Assembly (NCBI GenBank): GCA_001464615.1
Contig: LNFI01000004.1
Span: 1 to 54,250, forward strand
Source: Sphingomonadales bacterium Ga0077557
GTDB taxonomy: Bacteria > Pseudomonadota > Alphaproteobacteria > Sphingomonadales > Sphingomonadaceae
Direction of reading: 5' to 3'
DNA: 54,250 nt
The notes beneath the pieces were generated by a model. That model saw only the letters and a program-made list of their open reading frames with translations. It did no database searches and had not been told where the DNA came from. A program made the translations under genes and the position numbers. This document shows positions 1 through 10,438 of the stretch, one piece after another. Position 1 is the stretch's first letter; each line of letters opens with the position of its first letter.

Positions 1-81
1 CGCATCGGAACGCTACTCGACACCTTCCCGCCACACGAATGCGCAAGCTACCTCCGAAACAGCGGATACGCCTCAATCTAA
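1..81 (+). pseudogene. IS630-family transposase, C-terminal fragment (cut by window edge)
   Basis: The open frame entering at base 1 ends at TAA 79-81 and reads RIGTLLDTFPPHECASYL then RNSGYASI. The pattern of an arginine-isoleucine-glycine start, a short acidic helix, 'ECA-Y' and a terminal 'GYxS' matches the tail of IS630-family (DDE) transposases as I recall them. The start lies outside the window, so I cannot tell whether the element is intact. The 'tcaggacagactctagg' immediately after the stop could be its terminal inverted repeat. Confidence 0.5.
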
Positions 82-214
82 TCAGGACAGACTCTAGGCC
101 GGATTCAGGTTTAGTCGACTCTTCTCTCGAACTGCCGCCAAACAAAAGTTTCCGACAGTCAGCCGACATCCAGATTCAACCGCCAATCCGCAACGATCAG
201 CCATGGTCGACCGA

Positions 215-742
215 TCAGTTTTTGACCCGAATGTCGACGCCCCAAATCCGCCATTCCTTCTTTTCAGGGTCAGTCTCGGTCGGGTCGGCGGATCGCCGCA
301 GCATGACGACACCTTCGCGGTGCGCAGTGGTGCCTTTTTTCCGGTTTTTGACGTCGATCGTTGCCGTCACCAGGATATATTGCTTGCCGTCGGTCATCTT
401 GATCGCCGTCGGTTCGCCGGTAACCGGTTCGAAGACGCTATAGATTTTGAACCCGTCGCTGAACGTTTTCAGCGTCCCGCGCGTATCGCCGCCGCGATCG
501 CCCCACAGGACATAGGCTTTGTCATAGTCCCCAGCACGGATGAAGCTGAAATAGCGATCTACCGTTTCCTTGGCGGCAATGGCACTGGGCGAACTGGCTG
601 GTTCATCACCGAGTATCTTCTTGCCAGGCGTCGCTGCCTCCGGCGCCTTGGCCATTTGCTGATTATTGGCCGCTCCTTCAGGTGCCGAACAACCGGCGAC
701 GAGAAGGGCCGAAATCAAGGAAATCACGACGGAAAAACGCAC
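215..742 (-). CDS. putative lipoprotein of unknown function
   Basis: A 175-residue protein beginning at GTG 742, chosen because an AGAGG ribosome site sits 7-8 bases upstream and because the start places a signal peptide (RFSVVISLISALLVAGC) exactly at the N-terminus. The LVAGC lipobox predicts lipidation at Cys18 and export. A Pro/Ala/Ser-rich linker (residues about 20-50) is followed by a compact domain containing 'ETVDRYFSFIRAGDYDKAY', which looks like the first helix of an NTF2/SnoaL-like or DUF4878-type fold. The frame stays open upstream through the tRNA-Val gene, but that part cannot be coding. Function unknown. Confidence 0.75.
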   Translation of the reverse strand: MRFSVVISLISALLVAGCSAPEGAANNQQMAKAPEAATPGKKILGDEPASSPSAIAAKETVDRYFSFIRAGDYDKAYVLWGDRGGDTRGTLKTFSDGFKIYSVFEPVTGEPTAIKMTDGKQYILVTATIDVKNRKKGTTAHREGVVMLRRSADPTETDPEKKEWRIWGVDIRVKN

Positions 743-830
743 GCTACCACCTCTTTTTTTGGCCTGCCGCCTATTGGCAGACAGGGCGGATAGAGGCAAG
801 CGCGGCAGGGCCAAACCGCCCTTTTCAAGC

Positions 831-865
831 AAAAAAGCCCCGACCGACCGTTGGTCGCCGGGGCC
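831..865 (-). terminator. intrinsic terminator after tRNA-Val
   Basis: On the minus strand a GCCCCG...CGGGGC stem, extended inside by GCGACC/GGTCG pairing, is followed directly by six T. It lies 10 bases past the tRNA 3' end, so it is the expected terminator of the tRNA transcript. Confidence 0.75.
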
Positions 866-873
866 TTTGGTGA

Positions 874-948
874 TGGTGGGCGCGGCAGGGATTGAACCTG
901 CGACCCCACCCGTGTGAAGGGTGTGCTCTACCACTGAGCTACGCGCCC
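874..948 (-). tRNA. tRNA-Val (anticodon CAC)
   Basis: The minus strand folds as a cloverleaf. The acceptor stem is GGGCGCG/CGCGCCC, the D arm is GCTC-AGTGGTA-GAGC, and the anticodon stem CACCC/GGGTG encloses the loop TTCACAC with anticodon CAC. The T arm contains GGTTCAATCCC. Discriminator A and an encoded CCA complete the 3' end. It reads GTG valine codons. A rho-independent terminator follows. Confidence 0.95.
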
Positions 949-978
949 GAAACCTCGATTTCCGATAGGTACGGGACC

Positions 979-1009
979 AAAGACAAGGGCGGCGGTTTCC
1001 CGCCGCCCC
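979..1009 (-). terminator. intrinsic terminator after hupB
   Basis: On the minus strand a perfect 9-bp stem GGGCGGCGG/CCGCCGCCC closes a GAAA tetraloop and is followed by TTGTCTTT. It lies about 56 bases past the hupB stop and upstream of tRNA-Val, separating the two transcripts. Confidence 0.75.
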
Positions 1010-1064
1010 AACCATGATGCCTTTAGCATGCGGCCAAAGCTTGTCCAGCCCCGGCCAGAAAAGC

Positions 1065-1337
1065 TTAGTTTACCGAATCCTTCAGGCCCTTGCCGGCCTT
1101 GAACTTTGGTTGCGACGACGCCTTGATCGTCATCGGCTCTCCAGTGCGCGGGTTGCGGCCCGTCGACGCCTTGCGCTTGCTGACAGAAAAAGTGCCGAAC
1201 CCAACCAGGCGGACTTCATCGCCCTTGGTCAGTGCGGTCGAGATTGAATCAAAAACCGCCTCAACGGCTTTGCTTGCGTCGCCCTTTGTGAGGCCTGACG
1301 CATCAGCGACTGCCCCGATCAATTCCTGCTTGTTCAT
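1065..1337 (-). CDS. hupB: DNA-binding protein HU (beta type)
   Basis: A 90-residue protein of standard HU length. It starts MNKQELIGAVA and carries the helix-dimer N-terminal half, then the beta-arm signature GFGTFSVSKRKASTGRNPRT (residues about 47-66) with the conserved RNPRTG at the arm tip that kinks DNA. HU is a nucleoid-associated protein that binds DNA as a dimer without sequence specificity. It lies downstream of lon on the same strand, the common hup-after-lon order in Proteobacteria, but has its own candidate promoter and its own terminator, so it is probably transcribed mainly alone. Confidence 0.97.
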   Translation of the reverse strand: MNKQELIGAVADASGLTKGDASKAVEAVFDSISTALTKGDEVRLVGFGTFSVSKRKASTGRNPRTGEPMTIKASSQPKFKAGKGLKDSVN

Positions 1338-1408
1338 CCGTTGGAACCCCCGTCTCTTGCGATTGCAAATTTATAAAATCAATTGAGTCACGGCGCGGCC
1401 GGACGACC

Positions 1409-1437
1409 AATAAGGCTGCTTGGCAACAGCCTGTCAA
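1409..1437 (-). promoter_or_regulatory. candidate sigma-70 promoter of hupB
   Basis: On the minus strand TTGACA (1437-1432) is followed after 17 bases by CTTATT (1414-1409), a good housekeeping promoter about 70 bases upstream of the hupB ATG. The -35 box lies in the outer arm of the inverted repeat between lon and hupB. Confidence 0.5.
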
Positions 1438-1497
1438 AGCAAATCCGTCATAATTTGCGCCCGACAGGCTAAATTATGACGGATTTCTAGGCTTTGA
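1434..1497. repeat. perfect 16-bp inverted repeat with extended arms between lon and hupB
   Basis: AAATCCGTCATAATTT (1441-1456) is repeated exactly in inverse orientation at 1471-1486, separated by 14 bases. Outside it, tcaaagc (1434-1440) pairs with gctttga (1491-1497) across a 4-base bulge. The arms are AT-rich, unlike the GC-rich surroundings. No T-run follows on either strand, so it is not a standard intrinsic terminator. It could be a lon 3' structure, an operator near the hupB promoter, or a mobile palindrome. Confidence 0.7.
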
Positions 1498-1513
1498 GGT
1501 GTGGTTAGCCGTT

Positions 1514-3940
<2,427 letters not shown>

Positions 3941-3982
3941 GCAGTCTCCGGCGGCGCCCAATCGGGACGCCAATTCTTCTTT

Positions 3983-4010
3983 ATATGGGGATGGTCACCG
4001 TTCCATCAAT
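3983..4010 (-). promoter_or_regulatory. candidate sigma-32 (RpoH) heat-shock promoter of lon
   Basis: On the minus strand ATTGAT (4010-4005) is followed after 14 bases by CCCCATAT (3990-3983), which closely matches the sigma-32 pattern CTTGAA-N(11-16)-CCCCATnT. The -10 box lies about 43 bases upstream of the lon ATG. Lon is a classic heat-shock gene, so the match fits the target. Confidence 0.5.
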
Positions 4011-4031
4011 CGGCTTGTGGCAGGATTTGCG

Positions 4032-5717
4032 ATGCTGGTGCTGATTGCTGCCGCACCGCCGCGCAAAGGCGAGCCGCCGATCACGACACAAACCCAGAAA
4101 TCCGGGGGCGTGATTGATCCCGACCAGGCCAAACTCGATTTTGAAAGTGCCGATCTCGCCATTGAGGTCTTCCCTGACAAAGAAGCAATTTCAGCCACGG
4201 CGACCTTGGTTTTCAAGGCCAAGGCGGCGCTTGACCGGTTGGTAATCGATCTCGATCGCAACCTGCCCGTCTCAGCCATCGCCATCGATGGCAAACCGAT
4301 CTTGTCCAAAAGCTGGGCTAATCCGCAAGGCCAGCTTGTCATAACCCTGCCGCATGACGTTGCCGCTGGCACGCATGTAACGGCGCGGATCAGCTATGCC
4401 GGCACGCCGCATGTCGCGGTTCGGGCCCCCTGGGACGATGGTTTTGTCTGGGCGAAAACCAAAAATGGGCAGCCCTGGATAGCGTCCACCGCAGAAGGCT
4501 ATGGCTGCGACCTGTTCTGGCCCTGCCTTGATTTCCCGACGGGTGAGCCTGGCCAGGTAACGCTGCACATTACGGTGCCAAAAGGGCTTTCGGCACCTGC
4601 CAACGGCGTGTTGCTGCGGACAGACACGCTCGCCAATGGCCGGACGACTTGGCATTGGCGGATCAAGCACCCGAATAGCTATGCCATCGCCCTTACCATT
4701 GGGCCCTATGCGGTTTTGACGGACAGGTACAAAAGCCGTTTCGGGAACGAGATTCCGGTATATTATTGGTATTTGCCCGGCGAAAGGCAGAAGGCAGAAG
4801 CCCTATTCGCCGAATTCGCGCCGACGATCGATTTTTTCGAAAGCGTGATTGGTCCTTATCCCTTTGCAGATGAGAAACTGGGCGTGGTCGAAACACCGCA
4901 TCTCGGCATGGAGCACCAGACGATCAACGCATATGGCAATGGCTATGCCAAGGCGATTGAGGGGTTTGACTGGCTGTTCCAGCACGAATTGTCGCATGAA
5001 TGGTTCGGCAACCAACTCACCGCGGCGAACTGGGACGATTACTGGCTGCATGAGGGCTTTGGCAGCTATATGCAGCCGCTCTTTGGCCAGTGGCGCGAGG
5101 GCGATGCCCGGTACGCAGCGATGCTAGATCTCCAACGCGGCAAGATTGAAAATCGGGCACCGCTGGTATCAGGCACCATCCGCACCGAAGAAGATGTCTA
5201 TGAGGCTGCCAAAGGCGGCCCTGCAGGTGATATCTATTACAAGGGCAGCTGGACGCTCCACACCCTGCGCTGGCTGATTGGCGACGCTGCCTTTTTCGAG
5301 GCCACGCGTCGATTGGTCTATGGCCGGCCCGATCCAAAGCCGGGCAATTTCACCCCGCGCTTTGGATCTACCGGCGAGTTCGAAACCCTGGTCGCGGCGG
5401 TGACGGGCAAGGATTATCACTGGTTTTTCGACGCGTATTTGCGCCAGGCGCCGCTGCCAGAGCTAATCACCACCCCGCGTGATGACGGCCTGGCGCTGGC
5501 ATGGAAACTGCCCACCGACCTCCCCTTCCCAATGCCGATTGAGGTGAAGGTCAACGATACGGTCACCCGCATCGAAATGTCCGACGGTCATGGCTGGATC
5601 GCAGTGCCCAAGGGCGCGCATGTCGTGATCGATCCGATGGCACGAGTGCTGCGGCGTTCAGTGGCGGTGGAGGCGATGCAGGCCTATCATAAAGAGCGAG
5701 CAGGGGGCGGTTCGTAG
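4032..5717 (+). CDS. M1 family metallopeptidase (aminopeptidase N-like)
   Basis: About 561 residues with the gluzincin signature HELSHEWFGNQL near residue 317 and the third zinc ligand Glu in WLHEGFGSYM about 20 residues later. The exopeptidase motif GMEHQT stands in place of GAMEN. It is shorter than full PepN (about 870) and resembles the compact secreted M1 peptidases. I chose ATG 4032 because AGGA lies 6 bases upstream. In-frame GTG 4017 or earlier starts would give a longer hydrophobic leader (VAGFAMLVLIAAAPP), so the exact start is uncertain. A signal peptide is likely and the enzyme probably acts in the periplasm. It is divergent from lon. Confidence 0.88.
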   Translation: MLVLIAAAPPRKGEPPITTQTQKSGGVIDPDQAKLDFESADLAIEVFPDKEAISATATLVFKAKAALDRLVIDLDRNLPVSAIAIDGKPILSKSWANPQGQLVITLPHDVAAGTHVTARISYAGTPHVAVRAPWDDGFVWAKTKNGQPWIASTAEGYGCDLFWPCLDFPTGEPGQVTLHITVPKGLSAPANGVLLRTDTLANGRTTWHWRIKHPNSYAIALTIGPYAVLTDRYKSRFGNEIPVYYWYLPGERQKAEALFAEFAPTIDFFESVIGPYPFADEKLGVVETPHLGMEHQTINAYGNGYAKAIEGFDWLFQHELSHEWFGNQLTAANWDDYWLHEGFGSYMQPLFGQWREGDARYAAMLDLQRGKIENRAPLVSGTIRTEEDVYEAAKGGPAGDIYYKGSWTLHTLRWLIGDAAFFEATRRLVYGRPDPKPGNFTPRFGSTGEFETLVAAVTGKDYHWFFDAYLRQAPLPELITTPRDDGLALAWKLPTDLPFPMPIEVKVNDTVTRIEMSDGHGWIAVPKGAHVVIDPMARVLRRSVAVEAMQAYHKERAGGGS

Positions 5718-5781
5718 GCGGTGATTGCGCGCCGAGCGTATCAAGTGTATCACTATTGCAACACAGATAGGAGCCAAGGCG

Positions 5782-6396
5782 ATGTTGCCGACCAGTGATC
5801 CCGTAGGCCTTCCGGGCCTCGCCGCGCTGGGATTTGGCATTGCGCTCTTTGCCGTTGCCCTGCTGGGCGCACGATTACGCGCGCGACGTGACGCCGCTGA
5901 ACAAGGCGGCAGGCGGGCCAATAGCTCCATCCTGTGGATAGCCCTCCAAGGTTTGGCGATTGGCCTGGCCGGCGCTGGCCCGATTTATGTCGTGCTCGAT
6001 CCGCTCTCGTCAGCTTCATTGATCACGGCGGCGATAACCCTGGCACTGATGCTGGGGGCGGTTTTCCTGTTTGACTGGTCATCACGGGCAATGGGGAAAA
6101 ACTGGGCGCTGGTCGCTCGCACCCGGACCGATGCCAGCCTGGTGACAACGGGGCCGTTCGCCTATGTCCGCAACCCGATTTACGTCGCGCTCGGCCTGTT
6201 CATGGTCGCGATGGCGATTGCTTTTGGCCACACGAGGATGCTTATCATTGCCATGCCGCTCTTCGCCTTTGCCACCTGGATGCGCGTATCACTCGAAGAA
6301 AAGCTGCTCCGGGCTGAATTTGGGGCGGCCTATGATGCCTATAGCAACCGCGTGAAGCGTTTTGTGCCGGGTCTGCTCTACAGCAACGTGCGTTAA
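5782..6396 (+). CDS. isoprenylcysteine carboxyl methyltransferase-like membrane protein
   Basis: A 204-residue membrane protein starting at ATG 5782, with AGGAG 8 bases upstream. It has about five hydrophobic segments and, in the C-terminal half, the ICMT/PEMT signature: GPFAYVRNPIYVALGLFM followed by EEKLLRAEFGAAYDAYSNRV and a final RFVPGL. Members of this family methylate carboxyl groups or lipid amines using S-adenosylmethionine at the membrane. The bacterial substrates are mostly unknown, so I do not assign one. It lies alone between the M1 peptidase and the trp cluster and is followed by a palindromic repeat. Confidence 0.8.
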   Translation: MLPTSDPVGLPGLAALGFGIALFAVALLGARLRARRDAAEQGGRRANSSILWIALQGLAIGLAGAGPIYVVLDPLSSASLITAAITLALMLGAVFLFDWSSRAMGKNWALVARTRTDASLVTTGPFAYVRNPIYVALGLFMVAMAIAFGHTRMLIIAMPLFAFATWMRVSLEEKLLRAEFGAAYDAYSNRVKRFVPGLLYSNVR

Positions 6397-6410
6397 ATCT
6401 GAACCACCTC

Positions 6411-6485
6411 CGTTCGGCCTGAGCGAAGTCGAAGGCCAAGCGGTGCGCCCTGTGCTTCGACTTCGCTCAGCACGAAGGCCGGGGT
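6411..6485. repeat. palindromic intergenic repeat, core ctgagcgaagtcgaag
   Basis: The inverted arms ctgagcgaagtcgaag (6419-6434) and cttcgacttcgctcag (6455-6470) are perfect complements with about 20 bases between them. The outer sequences cgttcggc and gaaggccggg extend the pairing loosely. The same family occurs again at 54101-54172. It sits between the methyltransferase-like gene and trpF, where it could also end transcription. Confidence 0.8.
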
Positions 6486-6519
6486 GACGCCGCCCGCATC
6501 ACCCTGCTAAGCGCGGTCC

Positions 6520-7154
6520 ATGTCTGTCTCTGTCAAGATTTGCGGCCTTTCCACGGCTGAAACGCTCGATGCCGCCGTTGCGAACGGCGCGGCCTATATC
6601 GGCCTGCTTTTCTATCCGCCCTCGCCTCGCTATGTCGCGCTTGGCCAGGCCGAAGCGCTCGCGATGCGCGTGCCCGATCATGTTGGCCGGGTTGGTGTAT
6701 TTGTCGATCCTGACGATGCATTGGTCGATGCCGCCATCGCCGCCGGAAAACTGACTGACCTGCAGCTCCACAAGGTTACCCCCGAACGCGCAGCGGCCTT
6801 GCGAGCTCGAACTGGCTTATCGATCTGGGCAGCTGTTGCGGTACGCGCGCGCACCGATCTTGATGCCGCGCGCGGGTTTTCGGGCGCAGCAGACCGGATT
6901 TTGTACGACGCCAAGACACCCGACAACGCGGCCCTCCCCGGCGGAATGGGGGTTCGCTTCGACTGGGGGTTGCTGAACGGCTTCAGCCATCCGCTGCCCT
7001 GGGCGCTTTCGGGCGGCTTAGACGCCATCAATGTCGGCGATGCTGTCCGCCAGACCGGGGCGACGCTGGTCGATGCCTCATCGGGCATGGAAACAGCGCC
7101 GGGCATCAAGGATATAGACAAGATCGCCCTGTTCCTTAAAGCCTGTGCCGCATT

Positions 7155-7158
<4 letters not shown>
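6520..7158 (+). CDS. trpF: phosphoribosylanthranilate isomerase
   Basis: A 212-residue TIM-barrel enzyme close to the usual length (about 205). It converts phosphoribosylanthranilate to CdRP, the third step of tryptophan synthesis. [15 protein letters not shown] at the N-terminus carries the catalytic Cys of the KICG motif. The later segments [27 protein letters not shown] and the phosphate-binding [14 protein letters not shown] are family landmarks, the last also carrying the catalytic Asp. Its stop overlaps the trpB start as ATGA, so the two are probably translationally coupled. Confidence 0.97.
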
Positions 7159-8399
<1,241 letters not shown>

Positions 8400-8423
8400 A
8401 TCCCGCTCAATTTGCAATCAGCT

Positions 8424-8512
8424 GTCATGCTGAACTCGCTTTAGCATCCACCGCGCCACAACCCCGACCAACGCGGGCGGGGAAGTGGACCCTGAAACAA
8501 GTTCGGGGCGAC
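8424..8512. repeat. imperfect palindromic repeat inside the trp operon
   Basis: Left arm 8424-8451 (gtcatgctgaactcgc...) and right arm 8485-8512 (gtggaccctgaaacaagttc...) are imperfect inverse complements of about 28 bases, with about 33 bases between. The phrase 'gtggaccctgaaacaagttc' is one I associate with a dispersed intergenic repeat of sphingomonads. It separates trpB from the duplicated trpB tail. Confidence 0.65.
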
Positions 8513-8530
8513 GTTTGGGTTGGCGAACGG

Positions 8531-8572
8531 CGCGGCGGCAAGGACATTTTCACCGTGGCGGATTCCCTTGGG
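8531..8572 (+). pseudogene. diverged second copy of the trpB 3' end
   Basis: The frame here reads RGGKDIFTVADSLG against [14 protein letters not shown] at 8346-8387 of trpB. Eleven of 14 residues match, as do 32 of 42 bases by my count, and most mismatches fall at third codon positions. No trpB body precedes it; the palindromic repeat does. The frame runs without a stop into the small membrane ORF at 8582. It is best read as the remains of another trpB allele's end, or an old tandem duplication. Confidence 0.65.
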
Positions 8573-8581
8573 GGAGAGGTT

Positions 8582-8773
8582 ATGACTGAGCGGAGCAGAA
8601 ATGCATTAGTCAATGCATCAGCTTTCATAATTCCTTTTGTCACCATTATCGTCTTTCGGGACTGGTACGATGACGGCCAGATTGCGACCGGCCCCGAGTT
8701 TTTCGTCGTCTGCTTTGCGATGTTCCTTGGCGCTTGGTCGGCGTTTTGGCTGAGGAAAGTCGCAAATGACTAG
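8582..8773 (+). CDS. small membrane protein of unknown function within the trp operon
   Basis: A 63-residue protein starting at ATG 8582, chosen because GGAGAGG sits just upstream. It has two hydrophobic segments, ALVNASAFIIPFVTIIVF and PEFFVVCFAMFLGAWSAFWL, joined by a short charged loop (RDWYDDGQ), so it is probably a two-helix inner-membrane protein. Its end overlaps the trpA start by 8 bases, which fits translation within the operon. The same frame is open back to ATG 8396, where it overlaps the trpB stop as ATGA; that longer form (126 residues) would include the repeat and the trpB-like tail. I do not recognise a family. Confidence 0.6.
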   Translation: MTERSRNALVNASAFIIPFVTIIVFRDWYDDGQIATGPEFFVVCFAMFLGAWSAFWLRKVAND

Positions 8774-9560
8774 TCGCCTCTCCGCTGCCTTTCCCAACGA
8801 TCGCGCTGCGCTCGTCACCTTCGTGACGGCTGGTGACGGCCCTACGCCTGCGATCCTCGACGCGCTCGTCGAAGGCGGGGCGGATGTCATTGAGCTCGGC
8901 ATGCCGTTCACCGATCCGATGGCCGATGGTCCCGCGATCCAGGCGGCGAACCTGCGCAGCCTCGCCGCCGGCACCACCACCGCGCACATCCTGCAAATCG
9001 CCAGCGATTTCCGCGCCCGCCACCCGAATGTCCCCCTCGTCCTGATGGGCTATGCCAACCCGATGCTCCGGCGCGGCCCTGATTGGTTCGCCAACCAATG
9101 CGCCAAGGCAGGTATAGACGGCGTGATCTGCGTCGATTTGCCGCCCGAAGAGGATGACGGCCTTGGCCCCGAACTCCGCGCAGCCGGCGTCGATTTCATC
9201 CGCCTTGCTACCCCCACCACCGATGCAGCGCGGCTGCCGGCAGTGCTCGATGGCGCGAGCGGGTTCCTCTATTATGTCTCTGTGGCTGGCATCACCGGTC
9301 TGCAGCAGGCCGCCCAAACGTCGATCGAGGATGCTGTCGCCCGGCTAAAGGCACAGACCGACCTGCCCGTCGCGGTTGGCTTTGGCGTCCGCACCCCTGA
9401 ACAAGCGGAAGCGATCGCGGCGGTTGCCGACGGGGTCGTCGTCGGATCGGCCATTGTCGAGATCATCGCCGAACACGGCGCTAATGCGCCCGCCCCGGTT
9501 ACCCGCTATATTGCCTCGCTCGCTGCCGCGATCCGCACCGCAAGGAAGATACCCGCATGA
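8766..9560 (+). CDS. trpA: tryptophan synthase alpha chain
   Basis: A 264-residue TIM barrel that cleaves indole-3-glycerol phosphate and channels indole to TrpB. The catalytic Glu lies in VIELGMPFTDPMADGP and the catalytic Asp in IDGVICVDLPPEE. YYVSVAGITG and the phosphate-binding GFGVRTPEQA and VVGSAIVEII are present. The length is normal. It overlaps the preceding small ORF by 8 bases and accD by 4 (ATGA), so the operon is tightly packed apart from the repeat-bearing segment after trpB. Confidence 0.97.
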   Translation: MTSRLSAAFPNDRAALVTFVTAGDGPTPAILDALVEGGADVIELGMPFTDPMADGPAIQAANLRSLAAGTTTAHILQIASDFRARHPNVPLVLMGYANPMLRRGPDWFANQCAKAGIDGVICVDLPPEEDDGLGPELRAAGVDFIRLATPTTDAARLPAVLDGASGFLYYVSVAGITGLQQAAQTSIEDAVARLKAQTDLPVAVGFGVRTPEQAEAIAAVADGVVVGSAIVEIIAEHGANAPAPVTRYIASLAAAIRTARKIPA

Positions 9561-10411
9561 CCTGGCTCAGCAATGTCCGCAACGCGCTGTCGTTCGTCGT
9601 TCCCAAAAAGGAAACGCCCGATACGCTGTGGCACAAGTGCAAGGGGTGCGGGCAGCTGATCTTCGTCAAGGAATTGGAGGATAACCTCCATGTCTGCCCA
9701 AGCTGCGCGCATCATGAGCGCATCGGGCCCAAGACGCGCTTTGGCTACACCTTTGATGGCGGCACCTACACCGCCCTGCCACAGCCGCGCGTCCAAGAAG
9801 ACCCGCTGAAATTCCGCGATACCAAACGTTATGCCGATCGCATCAAGGCGGCGCGCACCGCCACCGGCGAAGGTGACGCCCTGGTTAATGCCCGTGGCAA
9901 AATCGGTGGCCGGTCGGCGATCGTCGGGGTGCAGGACTTCGCTTTCATGGGCGGATCAATGGGCCTGGCAGTTGGCGAAGCGTTTGTTGCGGGCGTTGAG
10001 GCCGCGATTGCCGATCATTGCCCCTATATCATCTTCACCGCTTCGGGCGGCGCGCGCATGCAGGAAGGTATTCTTTCGCTGATGCAAATGCCGCGCAGCA
10101 CCGTGGCGATCCAGATGCTCCACGATGCCGGCCTGCCCTATATCGTCGTGCTGACTGATCCCACATCGGGCGGCGTAATGGCCGCCTATGCGATGCTGGG
10201 CGACGTGCAAATCGCCGAGCCCAAAGCGACGTTGGCCTTCACTGGCCGACGGGTGATTGAAAACACGATCCGCGAAAAGCTGCCCGATGATTTCCAGACA
10301 TCCGAATATTTGCTCGCGCACGGCATGATCGACATGGTCAAACCCCGCAAGGAACTGCCCGAGACGCTCGGCAAGCTGATCGAGTTTCTGTGCGCGAAGC
10401 AGGCGGCGTAA
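9557..10411 (+). CDS. accD: acetyl-CoA carboxylase carboxyltransferase subunit beta
   Basis: A 284-residue subunit of the carboxyltransferase that makes malonyl-CoA for fatty-acid synthesis, acting with AccA. The N-terminal zinc ribbon has two CxxC pairs (KCKGC and VCPSC, residues about 28-53). The crotonase-fold core shows the acyl-CoA-binding GGSMGLAVGEAF, SGGARMQEGILSLMQM and TDPTSGGVMAAYAMLGD. Overlap with trpA as ATGA and the following folC give the trpA-accD-folC order that is widespread in Proteobacteria. Confidence 0.98.
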   Translation: MTWLSNVRNALSFVVPKKETPDTLWHKCKGCGQLIFVKELEDNLHVCPSCAHHERIGPKTRFGYTFDGGTYTALPQPRVQEDPLKFRDTKRYADRIKAARTATGEGDALVNARGKIGGRSAIVGVQDFAFMGGSMGLAVGEAFVAGVEAAIADHCPYIIFTASGGARMQEGILSLMQMPRSTVAIQMLHDAGLPYIVVLTDPTSGGVMAAYAMLGDVQIAEPKATLAFTGRRVIENTIREKLPDDFQTSEYLLAHGMIDMVKPRKELPETLGKLIEFLCAKQAA

Positions 10412-10438
10412 CAGCCTTCACGACAGCCCCAGTCAACC

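Noticed and set aside
743..1015. In-frame extension of the lipoprotein gene upstream to 1015
   Set aside because: It would translate the tRNA-Val gene and its terminator; the GTG at 742 with a ribosome site and signal peptide is the sound start.
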